Below, piece after piece: positions 27,172 through 35,179 of a DNA stretch of 64,000 bases. How positions within the stretch are numbered: position 1 is the stretch's first letter; each line of letters opens with the position of its first letter. The stretch comes from Azospirillum sp. OGB3. GTDB taxonomy: Bacteria; Pseudomonadota; Alphaproteobacteria; Azospirillales; Azospirillaceae. The notes below the pieces were generated by a model that had not been told where the DNA came from, did not search any database, and was given only the letters and a program-made list of their open reading frames with translations. The stretch is from positions 198,989 to 262,988 of the forward strand of contig NZ_JACHYN010000008.1 in the NCBI RefSeq assembly GCF_014192915.1. Reading direction: 5' to 3'. Made by a program: the position numbers and the translations under genes.

Positions 27172-27678
27172 TCAGAACCCGAACATCGTCTCGACCGGCC
27201 CCTTGGGAAGCGGTACCAGGAACCAGATCTCGAACATCACGAAGAGGCCCGCGGGCACGAGGATAGAGACGGGCAGGATCGTCTTGAGCGGATACTTGCC
27301 CACCCAATGCATGAAGAAGGCGATGAACAGCACCGCCGACAGATAGATGCCCAGGAAGGCGGTGAGGACCACGAAGACGGCGCTGGGGACCAGCACCTGG
27401 AGAACCAGGGCGAGCTGGTGCTTCTCGACGAAGGCGGTGCGCTCGCCGCTGTGGCGCCGGAGGTTGACGGCCAGCGTGGCCAGACTGCTGACCAGCATGA
27501 TCAGGCCGACATAGAAGGGGAAGTAGCCGGCCTTCGGCCCGTCGGACCCCCAGCCGTTGCCGACGCGGACGCTGTCGGCCATCACCACGATGGCGACCAG
27601 GGCGAACAGCCCGGCGACGACGATCTCCATGGTCCGGTTCGAGACGACCGGATCACTGTTCTGCGTTCCATGCTCCAT
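27172..27678 (-). CDS. tctB: TctB small permease subunit
   Basis: Membrane protein of 168 aa with four predicted helices (EIVVAGLFALVAIVVMADSV, AGYFPFYVGLIMLVSSLATLAV, ALVLQVLVPSAVFVVLTAFLGIYL, LKTILPVSILVPAGLFVMFEIWFLV). GPKAGYFPFYVG is the usual TctB signature. GGGAGTG precedes the ATG. It lies between tctC and tctA in the operon, with a 172-base gap to tctA that contains a small GC-rich hairpin. Confidence 0.88.
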   Translation of the reverse strand: MEHGTQNSDPVVSNRTMEIVVAGLFALVAIVVMADSVRVGNGWGSDGPKAGYFPFYVGLIMLVSSLATLAVNLRRHSGERTAFVEKHQLALVLQVLVPSAVFVVLTAFLGIYLSAVLFIAFFMHWVGKYPLKTILPVSILVPAGLFVMFEIWFLVPLPKGPVETMFGF

Positions 27679-27717
27679 GGCTCACTCCCACGAAAACCCG
27701 CAAGGTGGGGGAGGGCG

Positions 27718-27738
27718 CCCGGGGCGCGATGCCCCGGG
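27718..27738 (-). other. GC-rich hairpin between tctC and tctB
   Basis: CCCGGGGC (27718-27725) pairs with GCCCCGGG (27731-27738) around a five-base loop, and no T tract follows. Such hairpins after binding-protein genes often keep their message level higher than that of the permease genes; here that is inference. Confidence 0.4.
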
Positions 27739-27761
27739 GGCCGCGCGTCGGACGAGGAGGG

Positions 27762-28835
27762 CTATTGCTTGGTGAAGCCCGCCTTGTCCATCAGCGTCTT
27801 GTGCTGGGTTTCCGCCGCGGTCAGCCAGCTCTTGAACTCGTCGCCGGTCTTGAAGCTGACGTTGAAGGCCCCCTTCGCCATGAAGTCCTTCCACTCCTCC
27901 GTCTCGCGGACCTTCTTGAAGAGGTCCACGTAATAGGCGATCTGGTCCGGCGTGACGCCCGGCCCCATGAAGATGCCGCGCAGCATGGTGTATTCCACGT
28001 CCAGCCCGGATTCCTTGCAGGTCGGGATGCTGTTCCACGATTTGCCGTCGGCCACCGGCTCCTTCAACGGAATGCGCTCCTTGTCGAAGACGCAGAGAGG
28101 CCGAAGCGCGCCGGCCCGCCATTGCGACACCGCCTCGATCGGGTTGTTGACGCTGGCGTTGATGTGGTTGCCGACGAGCTGGGCCGCGACGTCGCCGCCG
28201 CCCTTGTAGGGGACGTAGGTGAAGGTGACGCCCGCCGACTGCTCGATGGCGGCGGTGATGATCTGGTCCTCCTGCTTGGACCCGGTGCCGCCCATCTTGA
28301 AGCGGTTGGCGCCGCCCTCCTTGGCGGCCTCGACGAATTCCTTGGGCGATTTCTGCGGGGACTCGCTGTTCACCCACAGGACGAAGTTGTCCAGCGCCAG
28401 CATCGCCACCGGCGTCATGTCCTTCCAGGAGAAGGGAACGCCGGTCGCCAGGGGCGTGGTGAACAGGTTGGACAGGGTGATGATGATCTTGTGCGGGTTG
28501 CGGTTCGACGACTTGACGTCGAGGAAGCCCTCCGCACCGGCGCCGCCCGACTTGTTGATGACGACGATGGGCTGGCCCATCAGGTTGTTCTTCTGAATGA
28601 TGCCCTGAATCATCCGCGCCATCTGGTCGGCGCCGCCGCCGGTTCCCGCCGGGACGACGAATTCGACCGACTTGGTCGGTTCCCAGGCGGCCTGGGCCGC
28701 GGCCGGGATCAGCAGAAGGCCGAGCGCGCCGGCCAGGGCCGTTCCGCTTGCGAGCGTTCTTCTTGGCGTGTTTTTAAAAGCGAAGGAGTCAAAAGGGGTC
28801 TTCCGCGCGCAGCGCGGGCGCTGTACGTCCTTCAT
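27762..28835 (-). CDS. tctC: TctC-type periplasmic carboxylate-binding protein
   Basis: Binding protein of 357 aa. The N-terminal signal region is long, with a hydrophobic core ALAGALGLLLIPAAAQA around residues 34-48 and a probable cleavage before AWEP. The mature part follows the Bug/TctC pattern: VEFVVPAGTGGGADQMARM and INKSGGAGAEGFLDVK line the carboxylate-binding cleft. The ligand is unknown. It is first in the tctCBA operon and its promoter is in the AT-rich gap at 28836-29335. AAGGA sits seven bases before the ATG. Confidence 0.9.
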   Translation of the reverse strand: MKDVQRPRCARKTPFDSFAFKNTPRRTLASGTALAGALGLLLIPAAAQAAWEPTKSVEFVVPAGTGGGADQMARMIQGIIQKNNLMGQPIVVINKSGGAGAEGFLDVKSSNRNPHKIIITLSNLFTTPLATGVPFSWKDMTPVAMLALDNFVLWVNSESPQKSPKEFVEAAKEGGANRFKMGGTGSKQEDQIITAAIEQSAGVTFTYVPYKGGGDVAAQLVGNHINASVNNPIEAVSQWRAGALRPLCVFDKERIPLKEPVADGKSWNSIPTCKESGLDVEYTMLRGIFMGPGVTPDQIAYYVDLFKKVRETEEWKDFMAKGAFNVSFKTGDEFKSWLTAAETQHKTLMDKAGFTKQ

Positions 28836-29335
28836 GCCTCATTCCTTCCCTTTTGGGTGGCCGGGCTTCCGTCGGCACGGCTCATCGTTTTTGGATTTTC
28901 TGGCGAGACGGATTGTTTGTTCAGCAAACTGTCCGTGTGGCGTATGGTATGTGGCATCCCAGCTTTCTTCAACAGGAATGTCACAAGACGACCGGCCCCA
29001 ATCATTGGGTGCGGCGCAGAAATCCATTGGAAAATGGCGGCTAAATTCTTGTAGTTCGAAGCAATTTCAAGAATTTGCCGAAAGAGTTACCCCTTTCTGG
29101 ATAGCGCTAAAATTTAGGGAACTACCTCTTTCGTTGGAGAAATTCCTGTGACGGATTTGGCGCACTTCAAAAACTAATTATCCTAAAATCGAACCATTTA
29201 AGGCCACACGGTGCTGGCTAGGCTCCGGTCCTGTCGAAAACGATTGAGCACACAGCAAGCGGGACGGCGCGATCCGCGCACATTCCCGCCCACCGCCACA
29301 AACGTGGCGCTGTAAAAAGGAAAGAGTGAAAGACC
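28836..29335. other. AT-rich divergent promoter region, tctC / beta-helix gene
   Basis: A 500-base gap, markedly AT-rich from 29040 to 29210. It carries the promoters of the leftward tctCBA operon and the rightward beta-helix gene. A perfect 13-base dyad, CCCAAT-C-ATTGGG, is at 28997-29009. I see no open reading frame with a believable start. Confidence 0.55.
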
Positions 29336-31048
29336 ATGGAACATATGGCCATTGAGCTTGATCATCAGAACCACGCCGACACGACCGGTTTTGTCGGTGA
29401 TTCTGCTGCCGATCCGTTCCAGGCTGTTGTCGACAGCGTCGCCCCGGTGACCGCCGACAACGCCGCGACGCCGGACTCAATTCTCCATCTCCAGGCACTC
29501 CAGACCACCGCGCAGCCTCTGGCGCTGGCCGACGCCACGGCCGCCGCCGCGGGTACCGCCAAGATCGTCGTGAACGCCTCCGGCACCGCCGCGGGCGGCG
29601 TCTCGCCCCATTTCAAACTGCTGGTGGACGGCGCCGTTGTCGGCGAAGGCACCGCGGGCGGCGACGCCAAGGACTTCTCCTTCGACGCCAACGTGGCCGC
29701 CGACCAGGCGCACAAGGTTCAGATCCAGTACGACAACGACGGCGCCGTCGATGGGCAGGACCGCAACCTGACGGTCAACGCCATCACCATCAACGGCCAC
29801 AAGGTCGCCCCGACCGATCCGTCCGTCACCTATGACAAGGGCGCGCTGGACGGCAAGGATGTCGTCCCGGGGCAGGCCAACATGTGGTGGAACGGCACGC
29901 TGGCCGTCGCCGCTCCCAAGGAGTTCTTCGCGACGACCGCCGCCGCGGCCCCGGCCGCCCCCATGGCGCCGACCTCCGGCACGTCGGACTACCCGTCCAC
30001 CCCGGCCTCGCAGATCTACTACGTCGATGCGACCAACGGCAGCGACAGCAACTCCGGCCATGACGCGAACCAGGCCTGGAAGTCGCTGGACAAGGTGAAC
30101 TCCACCAACTTCGCTCCCGGCTCGCTGGTCCTGTTCGAGCGTGGCGAGACCTGGCACGACAGCCTTCTGGCCTCCACCTCCGGCACCTCCGACAAGCCGA
30201 TCATCTACGGCGCCTACGGCACCGGCGCCAACCCGGTGATCGAGGCGGCCAGCGGTTCCAGCTACGCCGTCAGCCTGAACAACAAGGACAACATCACCTT
30301 CGACAGCCTGACCATGAAGGGCTCGGGCGACGCCGGCCTGCTGCTCAACGGCGGCGCCGACAACGTGAAGGTCACCAACTCGCAGATCGTCGACAACCAC
30401 GGTTCGGGCGTCGTCATCAGCGGCACCTCGCACGGGCTGCGGATCGACCATTCCACCATCGACGGCAACGGCGCCTACGGCATCGTGCATTACTCCGCCG
30501 ACAACGCCGACCAGTTCTTCACCAACAACACCATCAGCGACAACGGCTGGCGGACCGACGGTGTGTATTCGGGCTGGAACGGCCGCATCCTGAGCGGCGA
30601 GATCGCCGGCAACACGATCTTCAACAACGGCGCCGGCGGCGGCGACGGCCGGTCGCACGGGCTGTACCACGACCACAGCCAGGCCAACAGCACGCTGAAG
30701 ATCCACGACAACACGATCTACGACAACCCGCGCGGCGCCGGCATCCTCGCCAAGTCGAGCACCGAGATCTACGACAACACCATCTACGGCAACGCCAACG
30801 TCGGCATCTCGGTCGGCCAGAACCAGGGCACCAGCGTCACCTACAAGATCTACGGCAACGAGATCTTCAACAACAACGGCGGCATCATGGAGCACCTGAA
30901 GGGCGCCGGGTCGATCACGCTCGACGTGCACGACAACATCTTCAACAACAACAACGGCCGCTCGGCGGTGTCGATCGCCGACGGCATCAGCCAGAACGTC
31001 GTCAACAACACCATCTCCTCGGCCACCAAGGCCAGCCCGACCGCCTAA
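29336..31048 (+). CDS. secreted right-handed beta-helix protein with carbohydrate-binding module
   Basis: Protein of 570 aa. Residues about 75-200 resemble the calcium-dependent xylan-binding module (CBM60-like: KIVVNASGTAAGGVSPHFKL, YDNDGAVDGQDRNLTV, YDKGALDGKDVVPGQ). After an Ala/Pro linker, residues about 225-560 form a right-handed parallel beta-helix with many N-ladders (HDNTIYDN, YGNEIFNNNGG), as in polysaccharide lyases and mannuronan epimerases. There is no Sec signal peptide at the N-terminus, which fits export by type I secretion, although no RTX block is present. A polysaccharide is the probable substrate or ligand. Catalytic residues cannot be named. A hairpin terminator follows. 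Confidence 0.8.
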   Translation: MEHMAIELDHQNHADTTGFVGDSAADPFQAVVDSVAPVTADNAATPDSILHLQALQTTAQPLALADATAAAAGTAKIVVNASGTAAGGVSPHFKLLVDGAVVGEGTAGGDAKDFSFDANVAADQAHKVQIQYDNDGAVDGQDRNLTVNAITINGHKVAPTDPSVTYDKGALDGKDVVPGQANMWWNGTLAVAAPKEFFATTAAAAPAAPMAPTSGTSDYPSTPASQIYYVDATNGSDSNSGHDANQAWKSLDKVNSTNFAPGSLVLFERGETWHDSLLASTSGTSDKPIIYGAYGTGANPVIEAASGSSYAVSLNNKDNITFDSLTMKGSGDAGLLLNGGADNVKVTNSQIVDNHGSGVVISGTSHGLRIDHSTIDGNGAYGIVHYSADNADQFFTNNTISDNGWRTDGVYSGWNGRILSGEIAGNTIFNNGAGGGDGRSHGLYHDHSQANSTLKIHDNTIYDNPRGAGILAKSSTEIYDNTIYGNANVGISVGQNQGTSVTYKIYGNEIFNNNGGIMEHLKGAGSITLDVHDNIFNNNNGRSAVSIADGISQNVVNNTISSATKASPTA

Positions 31049-31084
31049 GGACGGGTTTCCTCTCAGCATTTTTGGCGACGACCG

Positions 31085-31109
31085 CGCCCGGCCAGTTTCT
31101 GGCCGGGCG
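31085..31109. terminator. terminator between convergent genes
   Basis: An 11-bp perfect stem, CGCCCGGCCAG (31085-31095) with CTGGCCGGGCG (31099-31109), and a three-base TTT loop. It sits between the convergent beta-helix gene and the gene ending at 31135, so it can act in both directions. Confidence 0.65.
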
Positions 31110-31134
31110 TCGGTGCGTTTGAACGCCGTCGGCC

Positions 31135-31605
31135 TCACCAGTGCAGGAAGACGCCGACGTCGCCCGGCATGCCGCCGGGATAGCTCAGAATCTGGGCGCG
31201 CAGCTTGTAGCCGGCGGGGCGCAGATACCGATCGTAATTGTCGTAGACCTCCCGCGCGAAGCCGGTGAGGCTGTCCGGCCAGTCGGGCTCGAAATTGTTG
31301 ATCGCCCGGCCGCCATCGCTGCAATAGCTGCTCGGGAAGCGCACGATCTGGATTTCGGTCTCCCCGCGTTCCGCCGCTGCGCGCACGGCATGGGTAAAGC
31401 GCTCCTTGGCGTCGGGACGGATGTGCTGGTGCATGAAGGCTTCGTGGATCGCTGTCTGCTCCTCCTGCTGCTTCTTCGCGAGATCCTGCGCCTCCTTAAG
31501 GCGCGCCTTCTCCTGCGCTTCGGTGATCGCGTGGAGATCCCTGGGCGTGATGAGGTCGCCGCCAAGCGGGGAAGTCAGAGGGGTGGAAGGACCATCTGCG
31601 GGCAT
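31135..31605 (-). CDS. hypothetical protein
   Basis: A soluble protein of 156 aa that I do not recognise. The first third is a charged, probably coiled-coil helix (ITEAQEKARLKEAQDLAKKQQEEQTAI). The rest has mixed strands and helices: ETEIQIVRFPSSYCSDGGRAINNF and GYKLRAQILSYPGGMPGDVGVFLHW. GGGAGA stands upstream of the ATG. It is the last of the leftward genes in the glycan region and is separated from the next by a terminator. Confidence 0.7.
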   Translation of the reverse strand: MPADGPSTPLTSPLGGDLITPRDLHAITEAQEKARLKEAQDLAKKQQEEQTAIHEAFMHQHIRPDAKERFTHAVRAAAERGETEIQIVRFPSSYCSDGGRAINNFEPDWPDSLTGFAREVYDNYDRYLRPAGYKLRAQILSYPGGMPGDVGVFLHW

Positions 31606-31684
31606 GTCGCCTGTCTCCCGGTAAAGGCCACTCCTTCAGGGTGGCATGGGGAACGGCGGCGCGTCCACCACCGGCGCATGGAAA

Positions 31685-31710
31685 AGCCGCCGCCGGATTC
31701 GGCGGCGGCT
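31685..31710 (-). terminator. intrinsic terminator
   Basis: AGCCGCCGCCG (31685-31695) and CGGCGGCGGCT (31700-31710) form an 11-bp stem with a four-base loop. On the minus strand it is followed by TTTTCC. It lies 39 bases after the stop of the gene at 31749-32519. Confidence 0.75.
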
Positions 31711-31748
31711 GAAGCGCCTGGAAATGACGAGGTGGCGGCGGGTCGCCG

Positions 31749-32519
31749 TTATCCGAAAATCGCCAGTCCGATCACCGTCGCGGCGAAAGCGCCCACAGCC
31801 GAGGCCAGGGCGGCGATGATGGTGGGGGCGTGCGACTTGGTCGACTTGACCTTCAGCGCGTCGTCGAAGCCGCGCATCGTCGTGTCCATGCGGACCAGAA
31901 AGACCTCCAGCCCGGCCACCCGCTCCTGAAGGCCGTGGAGTGCGTCCGACAGGGCGGCCTGCTGCGCCGCGGCGGCACCGGCTCCGCTTTGGCCGGCGGC
32001 GATGCGCTCCTGCGTCTCGCGCAGCAGTCGGGCGATGCCCTGCTGGCCGGCGGTGATCTGCTGGTGGTCGCGGCGGGCGGCGTCCAGCCCGGCGCCGATG
32101 CGCACCAGATGCGGAGCGAGCGTGCGCTCCAGCAGCTTTTCCTCGGCGCTCGGCTGGGCGAAGGTGGCGATGGCGCCGGTGCTGGGCGCGGCGACCACGG
32201 CGACGACGCGCGTGGGGTCGAGCCCGGCCGGAATCTCAAGATCGGCTTCGAAGGCGTGATGGCCGTCGCCGAAGTTGCCGCCCACCAGATCCTCGCGCGG
32301 ACGGTCGGCCAGCGCGCGCCCCAGGACGACGCTGCGGCCGTCCGGCATCTCGGCGCGGAACTCCACCGTCAGGCGGTCGGTGGGGTAGGAGCGGTCCCAG
32401 GCCCAGCCGTAGATCCGTCCGGCCTGGACGGCGTCAACCCGGCCTTCGATGACGGACGCCGCAGGCTCCGCCACGACGGGGGTGGATGACAGGGTGTCGG
32501 GCGTGGCGACGTCGGGCAT
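31749..32519 (-). CDS. coiled-coil membrane-anchored protein with GW(x)WD domain
   Basis: Protein of 256 aa in three parts. Residues about 24-100 form a beta-sandwich-like domain (GRIYGWAWDRSYPTDRLTV, then GDGHHAFEADLEIP) of a kind often attached to glycosyltransferases in alphaproteobacteria. Residues about 130-220 are a long coiled coil. A C-terminal hydrophobic helix (IIAALASAVGAFAATVIGLAIFG) should anchor it. The start ATG at 32517-32519 gives the whole domain. It lies between the pyruvyltransferase and the end of the glycan genes, with terminators on both sides. Function unknown; a scaffold or glycan-related role is a guess. Confidence 0.72.
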   Translation of the reverse strand: MPDVATPDTLSSTPVVAEPAASVIEGRVDAVQAGRIYGWAWDRSYPTDRLTVEFRAEMPDGRSVVLGRALADRPREDLVGGNFGDGHHAFEADLEIPAGLDPTRVVAVVAAPSTGAIATFAQPSAEEKLLERTLAPHLVRIGAGLDAARRDHQQITAGQQGIARLLRETQERIAAGQSGAGAAAAQQAALSDALHGLQERVAGLEVFLVRMDTTMRGFDDALKVKSTKSHAPTIIAALASAVGAFAATVIGLAIFG

Positions 32520-32560
32520 GGCAGGCACTCGCGAGTAAGGCGGAAGAAGGAACGGGAACG

Positions 32561-32602
32561 GGGGCGCCGGCCCCGGAGAGCACTCTCCGGAGCCGGCGCC
32601 CC
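32561..32602 (-). terminator. strong hairpin terminator after pyruvyltransferase
   Basis: About 19 bp of stem (32561-32579 with 32584-32602) with one mismatch and a tight loop. It begins 18 bases past the stop of the pyruvyltransferase gene. The minus-strand tail is GTTCCCGTTCCTTCTT. This is the most stable hairpin seen in the window. Confidence 0.75.
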
Positions 32603-32620
32603 TTTCTGCGGCAACCGCCG

Positions 32621-33808
32621 TCAGGCCGCCTTGCGCTGCGGGTTCTTGCGCGCGGTCGGGCTGGGCATGCGGTGCGGGATATAGTTCTCGTCCAGGAACT
32701 CCCGCATGTCGCGGTAGCGCTGGTAGAAGGTGCGGTTGAACTTTTCGAACAGGCTCTGGTCCCAGTATTCCTCCAGGACGAAGGGCTTGTCGGAATAGAC
32801 GTCGTAGCAGGGGATCGCGAAGGTCTCCGCGAATTCCGCCGTGCGGCTGTCGTAGCTGAAATAGACCGACGGCGTGCCGTTCGACAGCGCCATCAGGTTG
32901 CCGTGCAGGCGGTAGCCCAGCACGAGGTCCTTCGAGCGCACGATGTTCTCGTAGTCGGCCACGACGTCCGAGTACCACAGGCGCGAGCGGTACAGCGCGT
33001 CCAGCTCCTCGTCGAAGTACCAGTTCTTCAGCCAGTTGTTGTTGTGCAGCTCGTCCCAGGCCTCGGCCTTCTGCTCGTCGGTACCCCAGAGCAGCTTCTT
33101 CTCCTCGACCTCGCCCTGCATCATCAGGACGGTGTCGAAGCGGCGGCTCATGTCCTTGACGAAGTCGCGGTGGCGGGTGAGGTAGGTCTTCACGTCCGGC
33201 GAATAGTGGCTGGACACCTCGCGGCGCATGGTGATGCCGACATTGCGCACGCTGTCCAGGGAGGGCAGGTCGATGCGCAGCTCCGGATCGCGGTTGCGGA
33301 AGGCGGTCGGGCAGCCGACGATGCGGACGTTCTTGATGCCGAGGTCCCACAGCACTTCGGCGGTGTAGGTGCCGCGCACGCCCAGCGTCGTCGACTTGTC
33401 GGCGAACATCTGCCAGATGCGCTTGCTCTCGTCCGACAGCGTCAGCTTGCCGGTCGCCGGGGCCTGGGCGCCGACGCCGAAGGCGATGACCGGGATGCGC
33501 AGCTTGGACAGCACCTGCTCGGTGCCCTCCGGCCAGGTCATGTGGTCGTGGATGTAGTTCGACCCGCGCAGGAAGACGTAATCGTATTCGGCGTTGGCCC
33601 GGTCCACCACCTCCTGCTTGAACTCGCGGATCTCGACGACGTCGAGACGGTCGAAGGTCAGCAGCTTCAGCGAGGAATCGTAGACGAAGGCGTCGCCGAT
33701 GTTGTGGTAATGATTGATGCTACGCTGAATGTTCTGGTAGCTGTACCACCGCACGCAGTCATGGTCATAGACTTCGCCGGAGGGAATCATGACTAGGATG
33801 TTAGCCAA
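32621..33808 (-). CDS. polysaccharide pyruvyl transferase family protein
   Basis: Protein of 395 aa of the PS_pyruv_trans (CsaB/WcaK-like) fold: NIGDAFVYDSS near the N-terminus, VIAFGVGAQAP, LGVRGTYTAEVLWDLGI with VRIVGCPTAF, and LVLGYRLHGNLMALSNGTPSVYFSYDSR near the C-terminus. The arginine and RLHG signature are typical. It should transfer pyruvate from phosphoenolpyruvate to a sugar as a ketal, giving the exopolysaccharide negative charge. I chose the TTG start because AGGAG lies seven bases before it; an ATG seven codons in is less well placed. It belongs to the leftward glycan operon. Confidence 0.88.
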   Translation of the reverse strand: MANILVMIPSGEVYDHDCVRWYSYQNIQRSINHYHNIGDAFVYDSSLKLLTFDRLDVVEIREFKQEVVDRANAEYDYVFLRGSNYIHDHMTWPEGTEQVLSKLRIPVIAFGVGAQAPATGKLTLSDESKRIWQMFADKSTTLGVRGTYTAEVLWDLGIKNVRIVGCPTAFRNRDPELRIDLPSLDSVRNVGITMRREVSSHYSPDVKTYLTRHRDFVKDMSRRFDTVLMMQGEVEEKKLLWGTDEQKAEAWDELHNNNWLKNWYFDEELDALYRSRLWYSDVVADYENIVRSKDLVLGYRLHGNLMALSNGTPSVYFSYDSRTAEFAETFAIPCYDVYSDKPFVLEEYWDQSLFEKFNRTFYQRYRDMREFLDENYIPHRMPSPTARKNPQRKAA

Positions 33809-33871
33809 TTTAATTCTCCTGGGGTCGGGGTGGTGGAAGGTTGCGGGGTTCGGGTTTTGTCTTGATGAATT

Positions 33872-35179
33872 TTAGCCGCTTTGGGACGGCTCAACCCGGA
33901 TCATTATTCGGACCAGATCACGATCCCTGGTCGGCTTGCAGTTCTTCTGGGCAAGCCGGGTCAGGTAGAGCCAGGCGTTTCCATCCGTGTCCTCGAAGTT
34001 CCGGCTTCTGGCGTCCGGATCGAGAATGGCCGGGTAATAGAAGCTCTCGTCCACGGCGCAAGTCTTGTCGGTGAGCAGCGGCGCCGCCCAGGCGAGGCGG
34101 GGCGCGGACCAGCCGATCAGGTCGGCGGAGGTCGACACCCACACGCCGGACACCAGCTCGCCGCCCTTGCGCTCCGCCCGCCGTCCGGCCATCACCGCGA
34201 CGTAGAGGCCGCTCGGCGTGTGGCGGACGAGGCTGGTGACGGTGAAGGGCAGGCGGTCGGGCGGCAGCGGCGCGCAGACCGACGCCTCGGGGTCGGCCTC
34301 ACCCTCGGTGTAGGGATCGCGGAAGCGGACGGTGAAGTCCCGCCCGTCCCACGCCCGCCAGGACGCCGGATCGGCGAGGTCGCGGGTGCGCATCAGACAG
34401 ACGCCACGCTTTTGCGCGCCGATGCCCTCGGCAAAGGCCATGGCGTAGTACCAGCCGTCGCGCTCGACGATGTTGCTCGGCGCGAACAGCCCGGCGCGCT
34501 TCCCCAGATCGCCGCGGAAGCGGTAGGGCACGCCGGCGACGTAGCGCGCCGACCCGAAGCTCTGCCCGCCGTCGTGCGAAACGGTGAGGGTCAGCGCGTT
34601 CCACCAGCAGGCCATGTAGTCGCCGGTCGGGCAGAGGTCGCGGCGCTTGTGGCCGTGATACTCGTTGTGGACCAGCCCGTAGACGGTGGTGCCGTCCAGC
34701 GTGTAGGGCGAGGTCAGCCAACCCATGTCGTCGAAGCGCGCCGGGTCGTCGCGCTTGGCCGATTGGAAGACGATACGGCAGGCGTGGTGCAGCTCGTTCA
34801 GCGACGGGCCGCTGAGGGCGCGGGCGCGGGTGTGCGCGGCGAGCAGCCGGACGCTGCCGTCCGCCGCCTTCCAGGCGCGCGCCGGGGCGTCCGGCACGTC
34901 CCAGTCCTCGCAGGCCTGGGTGTGGTGGTCGTAGACGGTCTCCAGCGCGGCCCCCGTGGGGACGCTGACGCGGAGGTCCGCGGCATGCGAGGGGGTGGCG
35001 AGGAGGAGGGTGGCGAGGAGGATGCCGGCGTATTGCTCCCACCCTCCCCACTTCGTGGGTCCCCTCCCTCCCCCGCTGGGCGGGGGAGGGCCTTTAATCC
35101 CCTCCCTCGCCCAGCGGGGGAGGGTTAGGGTGGGGGCCCGTCTGCCGGACATGGGGGCCCGTCGCACGAACATCCCCAT
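33872..35179 (-). CDS. secreted beta-propeller protein, glycosidase-like
   Basis: Protein of 435 aa. The first ~45 residues are basic and low-complexity and are encoded by a dispersed repeat (35041-35143); a signal peptide core (YAGILLATLLLATPSHA) follows, with cleavage before ADLR. The mature part has repeated propeller-like blades (SLTLTVSHDGGQSFG-type Asp-box text, FAPSNIVERDGWYYAMAF, DPASWRAWDGRDFTVRF), resembling exo-acting glycosidases of the GH32/43 kind, but catalytic acids are not certain. The start ATG overlaps the upstream glycosyltransferase stop by one base (TGATG). No start codon occurs between the repeat and the signal peptide, so the extension must be translated. Confidence 0.72.
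   Translation of the reverse strand: MGMFVRRAPMSGRRAPTLTLPRWAREGIKGPPPPSGGGRGPTKWGGWEQYAGILLATLLLATPSHAADLRVSVPTGAALETVYDHHTQACEDWDVPDAPARAWKAADGSVRLLAAHTRARALSGPSLNELHHACRIVFQSAKRDDPARFDDMGWLTSPYTLDGTTVYGLVHNEYHGHKRRDLCPTGDYMACWWNALTLTVSHDGGQSFGSARYVAGVPYRFRGDLGKRAGLFAPSNIVERDGWYYAMAFAEGIGAQKRGVCLMRTRDLADPASWRAWDGRDFTVRFRDPYTEGEADPEASVCAPLPPDRLPFTVTSLVRHTPSGLYVAVMAGRRAERKGGELVSGVWVSTSADLIGWSAPRLAWAAPLLTDKTCAVDESFYYPAILDPDARSRNFEDTDGNAWLYLTRLAQKNCKPTRDRDLVRIMIRVEPSQSG
35041..35143. repeat. dispersed palindromic repeat, copy R4, inside a coding region
   Basis: CCTCCCTCCCCCGCTGGGC and GCCCAGCGGGGGAGGG form the arms, with GTTAGGGTGGGGGCCC at the right end. It is the same family as the intergenic copies, but it lies within the N-terminal codons of the beta-propeller gene and keeps the frame open. 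Confidence 0.75.

Noticed and set aside
28997..29009. CCCAAT-C-ATTGGG dyad upstream of tctC as an assigned operator
   Set aside because: The dyad is real but short, and no neighbouring regulator can be linked to it, so it is only noted within the gap.
31749..33350. Apparent 533-residue protein including the pyruvyltransferase region
   Set aside because: The first half is an out-of-frame reading of the pyruvyltransferase gene, and a strong hairpin lies between.
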